A stretch of 64,000 nt of DNA, from NCBI GenBank assembly GCA_017307955.1, contig JAFKFV010000015.1:1-64000 (forward strand), written 5' to 3'. This document shows, piece by piece, positions 55,157 through 64,000 of this stretch. The notes below the pieces were generated by a model that was given only the letters and a program-made list of their open reading frames with translations, was not told where the DNA came from and did not search any database. Position 1 is the stretch's first letter. Each line of letters starts with the position of its first letter. A program made the position numbers and the translations under genes. This stretch comes from Allobosea sp. Lineage in GTDB: Bacteria > Pseudomonadota > Alphaproteobacteria > Rhizobiales > Kaistiaceae.

Positions 55157-56697
55157 TTGCCGGCCTTGTCGTCGAGCGAGAACCACGAGAAGCCGTCGCG
55201 CTCGATGAGCGTGTCGGCGGCGACGGGGCCGGCGGTGCCGGCGCGGTAGTAGTGGATCTCGCCGGGCAGGTTCGCCCAGGCCTCGAGGATCGGCTCGACC
55301 GCCGCCCAGCCCGCCTCGATATTGTCGGCGCGCTGGAAGAGCGTCGCGTCGCCGACGAGGCAGTCATAGATCAGCGTCTCGTAGCCGGTCGACGGCTCGC
55401 GCTGGAAATAGTCGGAATAGCGGAAATTCATGTCGACCTCGGCGAGACGCACCGCCCGGCCCGGCACCTTGGCGGCGAGGCGCAGCGAGATGCCCTCGTC
55501 CGGCTGCACGCGGATGATGAGCGCATTCGGCTGCAGCGCGCTGGTCGGCGTATCCTCGAACAGCGTGTGCGGCGGGCTCTTGAATTGCACCGCGATCTCG
55601 GTCTTGCGCACCGACATCGCCTTGCCGGTGCGGATATAGAAGGGCACGCCCGACCAGCGCCAGTTCTCGACCTCGAGCTTCAGCGCGACATAGGTCTCGG
55701 TGGTGCTGTCGAGGGCGACGTCCTGCTCCTCGATGTAGTCCTTCACCGGCGCCCCGCCGATCGAGCCGGCGGCATATTGCGCGCGCACCGCGAGGCGGTC
55801 CGCCTCCTCGGGGCGCGGCTTCTTGATCGCCTGGATGACCTTGGCCTTCTCGGTGCGGATCGCGTCGGCGTCGAACGAGTTCGGCGGCTCCATCGCGATC
55901 ATCGCGAGCAGCTGGAACATGTGGTTCGGCACCATGTCGCGCAGCGCACCGGTCGCGTCGTAGAAGCGCCCGCGCCGCTCGACCGTCACCGTCTCGGCGG
56001 CGGTGATCTGCACATGGTCGATGAAGTTGCGGTTCCAGATCGGCTCGAAGATGCCGTTGCCGAACCGCATCGCCATGACGTTCTGCACCGTCTCCTTGCC
56101 GAGGAAATGGTCGATGCGGAAGATCTGGTGCTCCTCGGCCGCCGCCAGCAGCCGCGCATTCAGCGCCCGCGCCGAGGGCAGGTCCATGCCGAACGGCTTC
56201 TCGACGACGATGCGGCGGAATTCCGATTCGCTCTCCTCCATGAGGCCGGCCTTGGCCAGATGGTCGGCGATCGCGCCGAAGAAGCGCGGTGCGACGGCGA
56301 AATAGAACACCGCGCCATGCGATTCGGGCTCGTTGGCCGCGATCCGCTGCTTGACCGCGTCATAGGTCGCGTCGCTCTCGAAATCGCCGATGACATAGCC
56401 GGTGCGTTCCATCAGCCAATGCCAGGCATCGGCGTCGACATCGGCATTGCCGGCGGCCGCCAGTTCCTTCGCCGTCTCGGTGAGGAAGGCGCGGTAGTCC
56501 TCCTCGGTATGGTCGACGATGTCGACGCCGACGATGCGGAACTTGTCGTCCAGCGCCCCGTCCTTGGCGAGATTGTAGAGCGAGGGCATCACGAGGCGCT
56601 TGGTCAGGTCGCCCGAGCCGCCGAAAATGATCAGCGTCGAGGGCGGCGCCGGCGTCGCGTCCTTCGGCAGGACCGGCTTGCCGGGAAATGCGGTCAT
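55153..56697 (-). CDS. zwf: Glucose-6-phosphate 1-dehydrogenase
   Basis: The 514-aa enzyme has the nucleotide motif FGGSGDLTKR, the active-site signature RIDHFLGKE and the EKPFG segment. It oxidises glucose-6-phosphate to 6-phosphogluconolactone, feeding the Entner-Doudoroff or pentose phosphate pathway. No pgl or edd gene is next to it. It is divergent from the GH15 gene. Confidence 0.97.
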   Translation of the reverse strand: MTAFPGKPVLPKDATPAPPSTLIIFGGSGDLTKRLVMPSLYNLAKDGALDDKFRIVGVDIVDHTEEDYRAFLTETAKELAAAGNADVDADAWHWLMERTGYVIGDFESDATYDAVKQRIAANEPESHGAVFYFAVAPRFFGAIADHLAKAGLMEESESEFRRIVVEKPFGMDLPSARALNARLLAAAEEHQIFRIDHFLGKETVQNVMAMRFGNGIFEPIWNRNFIDHVQITAAETVTVERRGRFYDATGALRDMVPNHMFQLLAMIAMEPPNSFDADAIRTEKAKVIQAIKKPRPEEADRLAVRAQYAAGSIGGAPVKDYIEEQDVALDSTTETYVALKLEVENWRWSGVPFYIRTGKAMSVRKTEIAVQFKSPPHTLFEDTPTSALQPNALIIRVQPDEGISLRLAAKVPGRAVRLAEVDMNFRYSDYFQREPSTGYETLIYDCLVGDATLFQRADNIEAGWAAVEPILEAWANLPGEIHYYRAGTAGPVAADTLIERDGFSWFSLDDKAGK

Positions 56698-56893
56698 CGG
56701 GCGTCCCCTTCTCCTGGTGCGTCCATCGACGCGCTAACCCTTGCTTGCGGCCGGCCGCGCTAAGGTCGCGTTAAGCCCGGTCCGCGGTCGCGCCCGGACG
56801 GCGCTCCGTTCGGTACCCGTAACTCATGCGACCGCATGGATTTACGACGGATTGCTGCCTAAGCTGCAAGTCCAAAGCGACGGAGAAGCGAGA

Positions 56894-59338
56894 ATGGACA
56901 CGCCCGGGGAGATGACACCGCCTGGAAAGCCCGGCCTGCCGCCGCGCTGGACGTCGAGCGCCAAGACCGGCGTCGGAACCGCCGGCACCGCCGCCAGCCG
57001 CATCTGGTTCACGCTCAGCCACGGCATCCTGAACGAGATCTACTGGCCGCGCGTCGACGCCGCCTGTACCCGCGATTTCGGCTTCATCGTCACCGGCCCG
57101 GACGGCTATTTCGCCGAGGAAAAGCGCGACTGCGACCATTCGATCGCGATGATCGAGGAGGGTGTCCCCGCCTTCCGGATCATGAACACCGCCCGCGACG
57201 GCAAGTGGCGGATCGAGAAGGAGATCCTGACCGATCCGAAGCGCGAGACACTCCTGCAGCGAATCACCTTCGAGGCGCTGCAGGGCGAACTCGCCGACTA
57301 CCGCGTGTTCGGCCTGCTCTCGCCGCATCTCATCAATTCCGGCGCCGACAACACTGCCTGGGTGGACGACTACAAGGGCATGCCGATGCTGTTCGCGACC
57401 GGGGCCAAGGCCGGCGCGCTCGCCCTCGCCTGCTCGGTGCCGCTCGTCTCGCGCTCGGTCGGCTATGTCGGCACCTCGGACGGCTGGCAGCAGCTCCACG
57501 CCAATGGCCGTCTCGAGGAAGGCTATCGCATGGCCGAGGCGGGCAATGTCGCCATGTGCGCCGAGATCGACCTCGCCGGCCATGACGGCCATGCGCTCGT
57601 CGCGATCGGCTTCGGCTCGCGCTGGCAGGAAGCGGCCTACAAGGCGAAGTCGAGCCTGCAGAACGGCTTCGAGGTCGCGCGCCGCGGCTATGCCGCCGGC
57701 TGGCGCGCCTTCCAGAAGGATCTGGAGCCGCTCGACCGTCCGGCCGGCGCCTCCAACCTCAACGCCTATCGCATCAGCACCGCGGTGCTGGCGACGCACC
57801 AGCCCGATTCCTTCCCTGGCGCGGCGATCGCCAGCCTCTCAATCCCCTGGGGCTTCAACAAGGGCGACGAGGATCTCGGCGGCTATCATCTCGTCTGGCC
57901 GCGCGATCTCGTCGAGACGGCGGGCGGCTTCCTCGCCGCCGGCGCGACGCAGCAGGCCAAGGCCGTGCTGTCCTATCTCGCCTCGGTGCAGGAGGCGGAC
58001 GGCCACTGGTCGCAGAATATCTGGCTGGACGGCTGGCCCTATTGGGCCGGCGTCCAGATGGACGAATGCGCCTTCCCGATCATCCTCGCCGACATGCTGC
58101 GCCGCCACGGCCATATCGACGCCGCCGACGCGCACCGCTTCCTGCCGATGATCGAGAAGGCGGCGCGCTTCCTCGTGCGCAACGGCCCGGTGACCGGCCA
58201 GGACCGCTGGGAGGAGGATGCCGGCTATTCGCCCTTCACGCTCGCGGTCGAGGTGGCCGGCCTTCTCGCCGCGGCCGACATCTTCGATATCGTCGGCCAT
58301 CATGCGAGCGCCCGCTATCTGCGCGAGACGGCGGACAGCTGGAACGAGGACATCGAATACTGGACCTATGCCCGCGACACCGAGCTCAGCCGCAAGCTCG
58401 GCATCGACGGCTACTATGTCCGCATCGCCGCGCCCGACACGGCGGACGCCGCCTCGCCGCTCGACGGCTTCGTGCCGATCAAGAACCGGCCGCCGTCGGA
58501 AACCAACCAGCAGGCCTCGATGCTGCTCAGCCCCGACGCGCTGGCGCTGGTGCGCTTCGGCCTCCGCGCGGCCGACGATCCACGCATCGTCGATACGGTG
58601 AAGGCGATCGACGCCACGCTGCGCATCGAGCTGCCGCAGGGGCCGATCTGGTACCGTTACAATGGCGACGGCTATGGCGAGCACGAGGACGGCAGTCCCT
58701 TCGACGGCACCGGCGTCGGGCGGCCCTGGCCGCTCCTGACCGGCGAGCGCGCCCATTACGAGATCGCCGCCGGCCGCCTCGACATCGCCGAGCAGCTCCT
58801 CGATACGCTCGAGGCTTCGGCGAGCCCGGGCGGCATGCTGCCCGAACAGGTCTGGGACCAGCCCGACATTCCGGAGCGCGAGCTCTATCACGGCCATGCC
58901 TCGGGCAGCGCGATGCCGCTGGTCTGGGCGCATTCGGAGCATATCAAGCTGCTGCGCTCGCTGCGCGACGGCGCCGTCTTCGACATGCCGCCGCAGACCG
59001 TGCAGCGCTACCAGAAGGACAAGGTCCGCGCCTCGGTCCGCATCTGGCGCTTCTCGGAGAAGATCCGCACCGTCGCGCATGGCCGCGCGCTGCGCATCGA
59101 GCTCGAGGCGCCGGCGCTCGTCCATTGGTCGAAGGACGACTGGAAGACCGTCGAGGACACGCCGACCAGCGAGAACAGCTTCGGCATCCATTTCCTCGAC
59201 ATCGATACGAGCCGCATCCGTGCCGGACGTGCGATCCGCTTCACCTTCTACTGGCCGGAAGGCGAGCGCTGGGAAGGCACCGACTTCGAAGTCACCGTCG
59301 AAAAGGCCCGCCACGACGGCAGCCATTCCGCCCGCTGA
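56894..59338 (+). CDS. GH15 glucan 1,4-alpha-glucosidase
   Basis: The 814-aa protein has an N-terminal beta-sandwich domain (GTASRIWFTLSHGILNEIYWP) and an (alpha/alpha)6 barrel with SIPWGFNKGDEDLGGYHLVWPRDLVE and GGMLPEQVWDQ, which holds a catalytic Glu. A short C-terminal domain follows. It releases glucose from the non-reducing end of alpha-glucans. No signal peptide is visible, so it probably acts on intracellular glycogen or maltodextrin. The neighbouring kinase would phosphorylate the released glucose. ATG 56894 follows GGAGAAGCG. Confidence 0.92.
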   Translation: MDTPGEMTPPGKPGLPPRWTSSAKTGVGTAGTAASRIWFTLSHGILNEIYWPRVDAACTRDFGFIVTGPDGYFAEEKRDCDHSIAMIEEGVPAFRIMNTARDGKWRIEKEILTDPKRETLLQRITFEALQGELADYRVFGLLSPHLINSGADNTAWVDDYKGMPMLFATGAKAGALALACSVPLVSRSVGYVGTSDGWQQLHANGRLEEGYRMAEAGNVAMCAEIDLAGHDGHALVAIGFGSRWQEAAYKAKSSLQNGFEVARRGYAAGWRAFQKDLEPLDRPAGASNLNAYRISTAVLATHQPDSFPGAAIASLSIPWGFNKGDEDLGGYHLVWPRDLVETAGGFLAAGATQQAKAVLSYLASVQEADGHWSQNIWLDGWPYWAGVQMDECAFPIILADMLRRHGHIDAADAHRFLPMIEKAARFLVRNGPVTGQDRWEEDAGYSPFTLAVEVAGLLAAADIFDIVGHHASARYLRETADSWNEDIEYWTYARDTELSRKLGIDGYYVRIAAPDTADAASPLDGFVPIKNRPPSETNQQASMLLSPDALALVRFGLRAADDPRIVDTVKAIDATLRIELPQGPIWYRYNGDGYGEHEDGSPFDGTGVGRPWPLLTGERAHYEIAAGRLDIAEQLLDTLEASASPGGMLPEQVWDQPDIPERELYHGHASGSAMPLVWAHSEHIKLLRSLRDGAVFDMPPQTVQRYQKDKVRASVRIWRFSEKIRTVAHGRALRIELEAPALVHWSKDDWKTVEDTPTSENSFGIHFLDIDTSRIRAGRAIRFTFYWPEGERWEGTDFEVTVEKARHDGSHSAR

Positions 59339-59385
59339 CCGTTCCCCCGCGACAAGGCCCGCGGAAAAGCAACGAGGAGACACCC

Positions 59386-60084
59386 ATGCCCGGCATTCTC
59401 GCGATCGATGTCGGCGGCACCGGATTGAAGGCCGCCGTCATCGACGACAAGGGCGACATGCTGACCGATCGCGCCCGCGTTCCGACGCCGCATCCCTGCC
59501 CGCCCAAGGTGTTCCTCGAAGCGATCACCGAACTGGTGAAGCCGTTCCCGGCCTTCGACCGCATCTCGGTCGGCTTTCCGGGCGTCGTGCGCAATGGCTG
59601 CATCCTGACCGCGCCCAATCTCGGGACGGAGGACTGGAGCGGCTTCGAGCTGGCGGAGGCGCTGTCGAAGGCGCTCGGCGGTCATCCGGCGCGCGTCATC
59701 AACGACGCCGAGATGCAGGGCATGGCGGTGATCACCGGCAAGGGACTGGAATTCGTCCTGACGCTCGGGACCGGCGCCGGCACGGCGCTGTTCCGCGACG
59801 GCGATCTGATGCCGCATATGGAGCTGGCGCATCACCCGATCCACGACGACAAGACCTACGACGAATATCTCGGCAACGCCGCCTATGAGGCCGAGGGCAA
59901 GAAGCACTGGAACCACCGGGTGGAAAAGGCGATCGGCCTCATCTACACGCTCCTCCACTACGACATGCTGCATATCGGCGGCGGCAACGCGAAGCATATC
60001 GAGTTCGATCTGCCGAAGAACGTGACCATCGCCTCCAACGAGGCGGGGCTCGAAGGCGGCGCCGGCCTCTGGAAGAAGCGCTGA
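59386..60084 (+). CDS. ppgK: ROK-family glucokinase (polyphosphate glucokinase type)
   Basis: The 232-aa ROK protein starts MPGILAIDVGGTGLKAAVID, the ATP/polyphosphate-binding loop. It has the VGFPGVV and VINDAEMQG segments and LTLGTGAGTAL, like PpgK. The ROK Cys-rich zinc motif is absent, as is usual for polyphosphate glucokinases. It would phosphorylate glucose from the GH15 enzyme and supply zwf. It follows the GH15 gene by 47 bp. Confidence 0.85.
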   Translation: MPGILAIDVGGTGLKAAVIDDKGDMLTDRARVPTPHPCPPKVFLEAITELVKPFPAFDRISVGFPGVVRNGCILTAPNLGTEDWSGFELAEALSKALGGHPARVINDAEMQGMAVITGKGLEFVLTLGTGAGTALFRDGDLMPHMELAHHPIHDDKTYDEYLGNAAYEAEGKKHWNHRVEKAIGLIYTLLHYDMLHIGGGNAKHIEFDLPKNVTIASNEAGLEGGAGLWKKR

Positions 60085-60121
60085 CGCGGCATCGCCGGTC
60101 GCAACGCGGAAGGACAGGACC

Positions 60122-60442
60122 TTGGATCTGATCGAGCAGCTCGGCGCGCTTCACCACGCGCTGCACCAGGACGTCACCTTCGCCGATCCGGCCGCCTGGC
60201 GCGCGGCCCTCGACGGCATCGGCAAGGCGCTGGACCAGGAGCCCGGCATCGACAAGTTCGACCGCGAGACCCTGGCCGTCATGCGCACCAAGATCGAGGC
60301 GCTGATCGCCGAACTGGAAAAGGGCGCCGGCGAGCCGGATTTCGTGCCGGCCCGTACCTGGGTCGCCGCGCTCGGCACCGCAATCCACCGCCGCCGCGAG
60401 GCGGCGCGCCGGCCGGCCAACGACCACGGGCGCGTCCACTGA
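60122..60442 (+). CDS. Small hypothetical protein
   Basis: A 106-aa frame begins at TTG 60122 after AAGGACAGGACC and follows the kinase gene by 37 bp. The product is helical and acidic to mixed in charge (LALHQDVTFADPAAWRAAL type), with no family I recognise. The neighbouring genes suggest a role in polyphosphate or glucose metabolism, but nothing in the sequence shows this. Confidence 0.55.
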   Translation: MDLIEQLGALHHALHQDVTFADPAAWRAALDGIGKALDQEPGIDKFDRETLAVMRTKIEALIAELEKGAGEPDFVPARTWVAALGTAIHRRREAARRPANDHGRVH

Positions 60443-60463
60443 CGCGCCCGCGCATCGGTCTTC

Positions 60464-61618
60464 TCAGGCGTCGACGACGATCAGGTCCTGGAATCCGTTG
60501 GTGAGCTTCTCGCCGCCTTCGGGGCGCACGACGATGCAGTCCTCGACGCGGGCCGAGAAGCTTCCGTCCTGCAGGATGCTCGGCTCGACGGTGAAGATCA
60601 TGCCTTCCTGCACGACCGTGTCGCTGCCCTTGGTCAGGAAAGGCGGCTCATGCACGTCGGCGCCGATCGCATGGCCGAGGCGGTGGCGGAAGGCCTTGTC
60701 ATAGCCGGCCGCGGCGATGACGTCGCGCGCCGCCTTGTCGACCTCGGCGCAGGTCGCCTGCCCCGCCTTCAGCGCCGCGATGCCGGCGGCCTGCGAATCC
60801 ATGATCAGGCGATGGACCTTCACCTGCTCGGCGCTCGGCGCGCCGAAGGAAACGGTGCGGCCATAGTCGTAGCACATGCCGTCCAGCACGGCGCCGAAGT
60901 CGAGCAATACCGAGACCGGCGGGTTCAGCTTGCGCGGCCAGGTCTTCAGCGGCTGGCCGAGCAGCATCGGGTGGTTGGTGCCGGTATTGTAGAGCGAGGT
61001 CGTGAAGGACGGGCCGAGCGAGCCGTGCCGCTTCATCTGGTAGTCGAGCTCGGCGACGACATCGAGCTCGGTCATGCCGAGCTTGAAGGTGGCGATGGCG
61101 TCGGTGAGCGCCGCCTCGGTAATCCGCCCGGCCTCGCGCATGATCGCGATTTCGTCGGCGTCCTTGATGACGCGCAGCTGGCGCAGGATCTTGGTCGCCG
61201 AGACGAAGCGGGCGTCCGGGATCAGCTTCTGGATCTCGATCAGCGATTCCGCCTCGGCATTCTCGCTGACCGCGACGCGCGGCGAAGCCGGCAGCTTCAT
61301 CTCGTCGATGATCGCCTTGGCCATCACCGCCGGATCGTCCCAGTCGCCGAGCACGCGGATCTCGAAGCCCTCGATGCCGCCCTTGCCGCCGAGTTCCGCG
61401 GTCATGCGCGGCAGCGTCAGGATCGGCCCCTTGTCGGCCGAGAGCCACGCCCCTTCCAGCCAGGCACCGGGATGCAGCACGCGGCCATAGCAGGGGATGT
61501 CGCGATGAATGCCGGTCAGATAGTCGAGATCGGTCGCGATCGGGAAGAACACGAGATCGGCGGCGCCGGCGATGAGGCCCTGGAAGCGCTGCATGCGCTG
61601 CTTGTAATTGATCATCAT
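60464..61618 (-). CDS. M24-family aminopeptidase/creatinase-like hydrolase
   Basis: The 384-aa protein has the creatinase N-domain and the pita-bread domain with metal ligands: DFGAVLDGMCYDYGRT (two Asp), RLGHAIGADVHEPP (His), FTVEPSI (Glu) and VEDCIVV (Glu). It hydrolyses an X-Pro peptide or related amide. It is encoded after a peptide transporter and probably processes what that system imports. ATG 61618 or 61615 both fit. Confidence 0.9.
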   Translation of the reverse strand: MMINYKQRMQRFQGLIAGAADLVFFPIATDLDYLTGIHRDIPCYGRVLHPGAWLEGAWLSADKGPILTLPRMTAELGGKGGIEGFEIRVLGDWDDPAVMAKAIIDEMKLPASPRVAVSENAEAESLIEIQKLIPDARFVSATKILRQLRVIKDADEIAIMREAGRITEAALTDAIATFKLGMTELDVVAELDYQMKRHGSLGPSFTTSLYNTGTNHPMLLGQPLKTWPRKLNPPVSVLLDFGAVLDGMCYDYGRTVSFGAPSAEQVKVHRLIMDSQAAGIAALKAGQATCAEVDKAARDVIAAAGYDKAFRHRLGHAIGADVHEPPFLTKGSDTVVQEGMIFTVEPSILQDGSFSARVEDCIVVRPEGGEKLTNGFQDLIVVDA

Positions 61619-61646
61619 GCGTCTCTTCGTTGGTGGCGGGGACGGT

Positions 61647-62590
<944 letters not shown>

Positions 62591-62594
<4 letters not shown>

Positions 62595-63516
62595 GCCGTC
62601 ACCACCGCGAGCGGATCCACCGGGCAGGCGATCGCATGGCCCTCGCCCACGGCAAGCAGTTCGGGAATGTCGGCGCGGCAGATATCCTCGGCAAAGCGGC
62701 AGCGCGGATGGAAGGCGCAGCCGGCGGGGAAGCGGCCGATCGAGGGCGGCGAGCCGGGCAGTGCCTGCAGCGGGTGATCGGCGGGGCTGCCATGCGGCAG
62801 CGCGTCGAGCAGCCCGCGCGCGTAAGGGTGGCGCGGCCGCGACAGCCGAGCGCCGACATGACACCGAGATCATGCGTGATGAGCAGCACCGAGAGCTTCA
62901 GCTCGCGGCGCAGATTTTCGATGAGCCGCAGGATGCCGGCCTGCACCGTCACGTCGAGCGCCGTCGTCGGCTCGTCGGCGATGAGGAGGCGCGGCCCCGC
63001 TGCGAGCGCCGAGGCGATGGCGATGCGCTGGCGCATACCGCCCGAAAACTGGTGGGGGAAGCGGGCCATCGCTTCTTTCGGATTGGGGATGCGCACGCGG
63101 TCGAGCATGGCGATCGCGATCCGGTCGGCCTCGGCGCGGCCGATCCGCCGGTGCTGCACGAGATGCTCCGTCATCTGCCTTCCGACCGAGAGCATCGGAT
63201 GCAGGGCCGTCATCGGATCCTGAAACACCATCGCGAGATCGCGGCCACGCACCGCGGCAGCGCCGCGCCCGCCCTCGCCCATGAGCTCGCGCCCGTCGAA
63301 CACCACCCGTCCGCCGGTCGTCGCGCCGGAGGGCAGCAGGCCGAGCGCCGCCAGCGCGGACAGCGTCTTGCCGCTGCCGCTTTCGCCGGCGAGGCCGACG
63401 ATCTCGCCCTCGCCGATCGCGATGTCGACGCCGCGCACGGCGAGCGCCCGCCCGCCATCGGCGGTCGGCAGGCTGATCGAGAGATTCTCGATCGAGAGGA
63501 GGGGCGCGCCGGCCAT
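62591..63516 (-). pseudogene. Peptide ABC transporter ATPase (OppD-like) with internal out-of-frame deletion
   Basis: The N-terminal part is intact: Walker A (GESGSGKTL), Q-loop (FQDPMTALHPM), signature (FSGGMRQR), Walker B (LLIADEPTTALD) and H-loop (LLITHDLGVMSAL). After that the frame runs into unrelated residues and ends at 62599. In another frame, RPRHPYARGLLDALP and CAFHPRCRFAEDIC resume and end at 62591 with an ATGA overlap to the next gene. The conserved ADRV-x-VMYAGRIVE segment is missing, so roughly 70 bp have been lost near 62840-62855. The product would be a truncated ATPase with a wrong tail, likely inactive. Confidence 0.75.
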
Positions 63517-64000
63517 CAGCGGAAAGCCTTGGCCGTGCGCGGATCGAGCGCGTCGCGCAGCGTGTCGCCGAGGAAATTGGCGGCGAGCACGACGAGCAGG
63601 ATCGCGAGGCCCGGGAACACCGACAGCCACCATTTGTCGAAATATTTCGAGCCGTCAGAGACCATCTGGCCCCATTCCGGCGTCGGCGGCTGCGCGCCGA
63701 GCCCGAGGAAGGAGAGGCCGGCGAGGATCAGCACCGCATGGCCGAATTCGAGCGCCGCGAGCACGACGAGCGGCCCGACCACGTTCGGCCGCACATCGAC
63801 CCACAGCGCCCGCATGGCCGAGACGCCGAGCAGCCGGCTCGACTGCACATAGGGCTCGTCGCGGATCGTGAGCAGCATCGAGCGCACGACGCGGGCATAG
63901 ATCGGCCACGACACGACGACCACCGCGAGCACGGCGTTGAAGAGCCCCGGCCCGAGCGCCGCGACCACCGCCATGGCGAGGATGATGTCCGGGAAGGCCA
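63516..64000 (-). CDS. Peptide ABC transporter permease (DppC-like), partial
   Basis: The last 161 codons of a permease lie here and the gene continues past the right edge. Visible are the EAA-type loop (SSRLLGVSAMRALWVDVRPN), the conserved LSFLGLGAQPPTPEWGQM segment and the end FLGDTLRDALDPR. It is the first visible gene of the third peptide operon and overlaps the ATPase start (TGATG). Confidence 0.9.
   Translation of the reverse strand, partial: AFPDIILAMAVVAALGPGLFNAVLAVVVVSWPIYARVVRSMLLTIRDEPYVQSSRLLGVSAMRALWVDVRPNVVGPLVVLAALEFGHAVLILAGLSFLGLGAQPPTPEWGQMVSDGSKYFDKWWLSVFPGLAILLVVLAANFLGDTLRDALDPRTAKAFR

Overview
This 64 kb window is GC-rich chromosomal DNA from an alphaproteobacterium, most likely a member of the Hyphomicrobiales (Rhizobiales). 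The indications are an Irr-type Fur regulator with an HHH heme-binding motif, rhizobial-style GC-rich inverted repeats, many peptide and sugar ABC transporters, and a CioAB-type bd oxidase. I cannot fix the genus. Most of the DNA is ordinary core and catabolic sequence. Two stretches look acquired: the AT-rich left edge (1 to about 420) and an island of about 8 kb at 19.7-27.7 kb.

Left part (1-19.6 kb). The window opens inside a truncated, AT-rich peptidoglycan glycosyltransferase (GT51) gene on the minus strand. Next come an L,D-transpeptidase-like lipoprotein, an aldo/keto reductase, a PAP2 phosphatase, argG, a Tat-exported PhoD phosphatase, irr, an SH3 protein, a 2-hydroxyacid dehydrogenase, a LacI regulator, moeB, upp, a PhnD-like binding protein, a MarR regulator, typA and ppa. 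Small conserved genes (DUF1801, DUF3828, DUF167, YggT) lie among and after these. LacI-type operators with the half-site TTGAAC occur both beside the LacI gene and in front of the aldo/keto reductase 8 kb away, which suggests a small regulon.

Island (19.68-27.69 kb). It is inserted at the 3' end of tRNA-Ala(CGC) and bounded by a 22-bp direct repeat. It carries a tyrosine integrase, a serine recombinase, a frameshifted MarR-like gene, a protein with all three family-A polymerase palm motifs, a phage-type regulator, an HNH-like protein with a degenerate His, a frameshifted gene at the tRNA end, a small membrane protein and an AbiU2-like HEPN protein. Each end has three copies of a TGCGTACCC repeat with the same 12- and 13-bp spacing, probably integrase arm sites. 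This is the most likely place for an undescribed system.

Catabolic part (27.8-45.5 kb). A dipeptide-type ABC operon (M20 peptidase, FadR-type GntR, DppBCDF, alpha/beta hydrolase, binding protein) is followed by a sugar-acid operon. The second operon holds an IlvD/Edd dehydratase, an RraA-family aldolase, a complete sugar ABC importer and two tandem amidohydrolases about 88% identical. A LacI gene lies upstream, with a divergent SDR dehydrogenase. Together these suggest uptake and oxidative breakdown of a sugar: dehydrogenase, possible lactonases, dehydratase, aldolase.

Right part (44.9-64 kb). It contains a DsbA-like protein, a two-component system, cioAB, topoisomerase IB, a single receiver domain, and a carbohydrate cluster (GT4, HAD phosphatase, zwf, GH15 glucoamylase, polyphosphate-glucokinase-like ROK). 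The window ends in a third peptide ABC operon with an M24 peptidase. One ATPase gene of that operon appears to carry an out-of-frame internal deletion.
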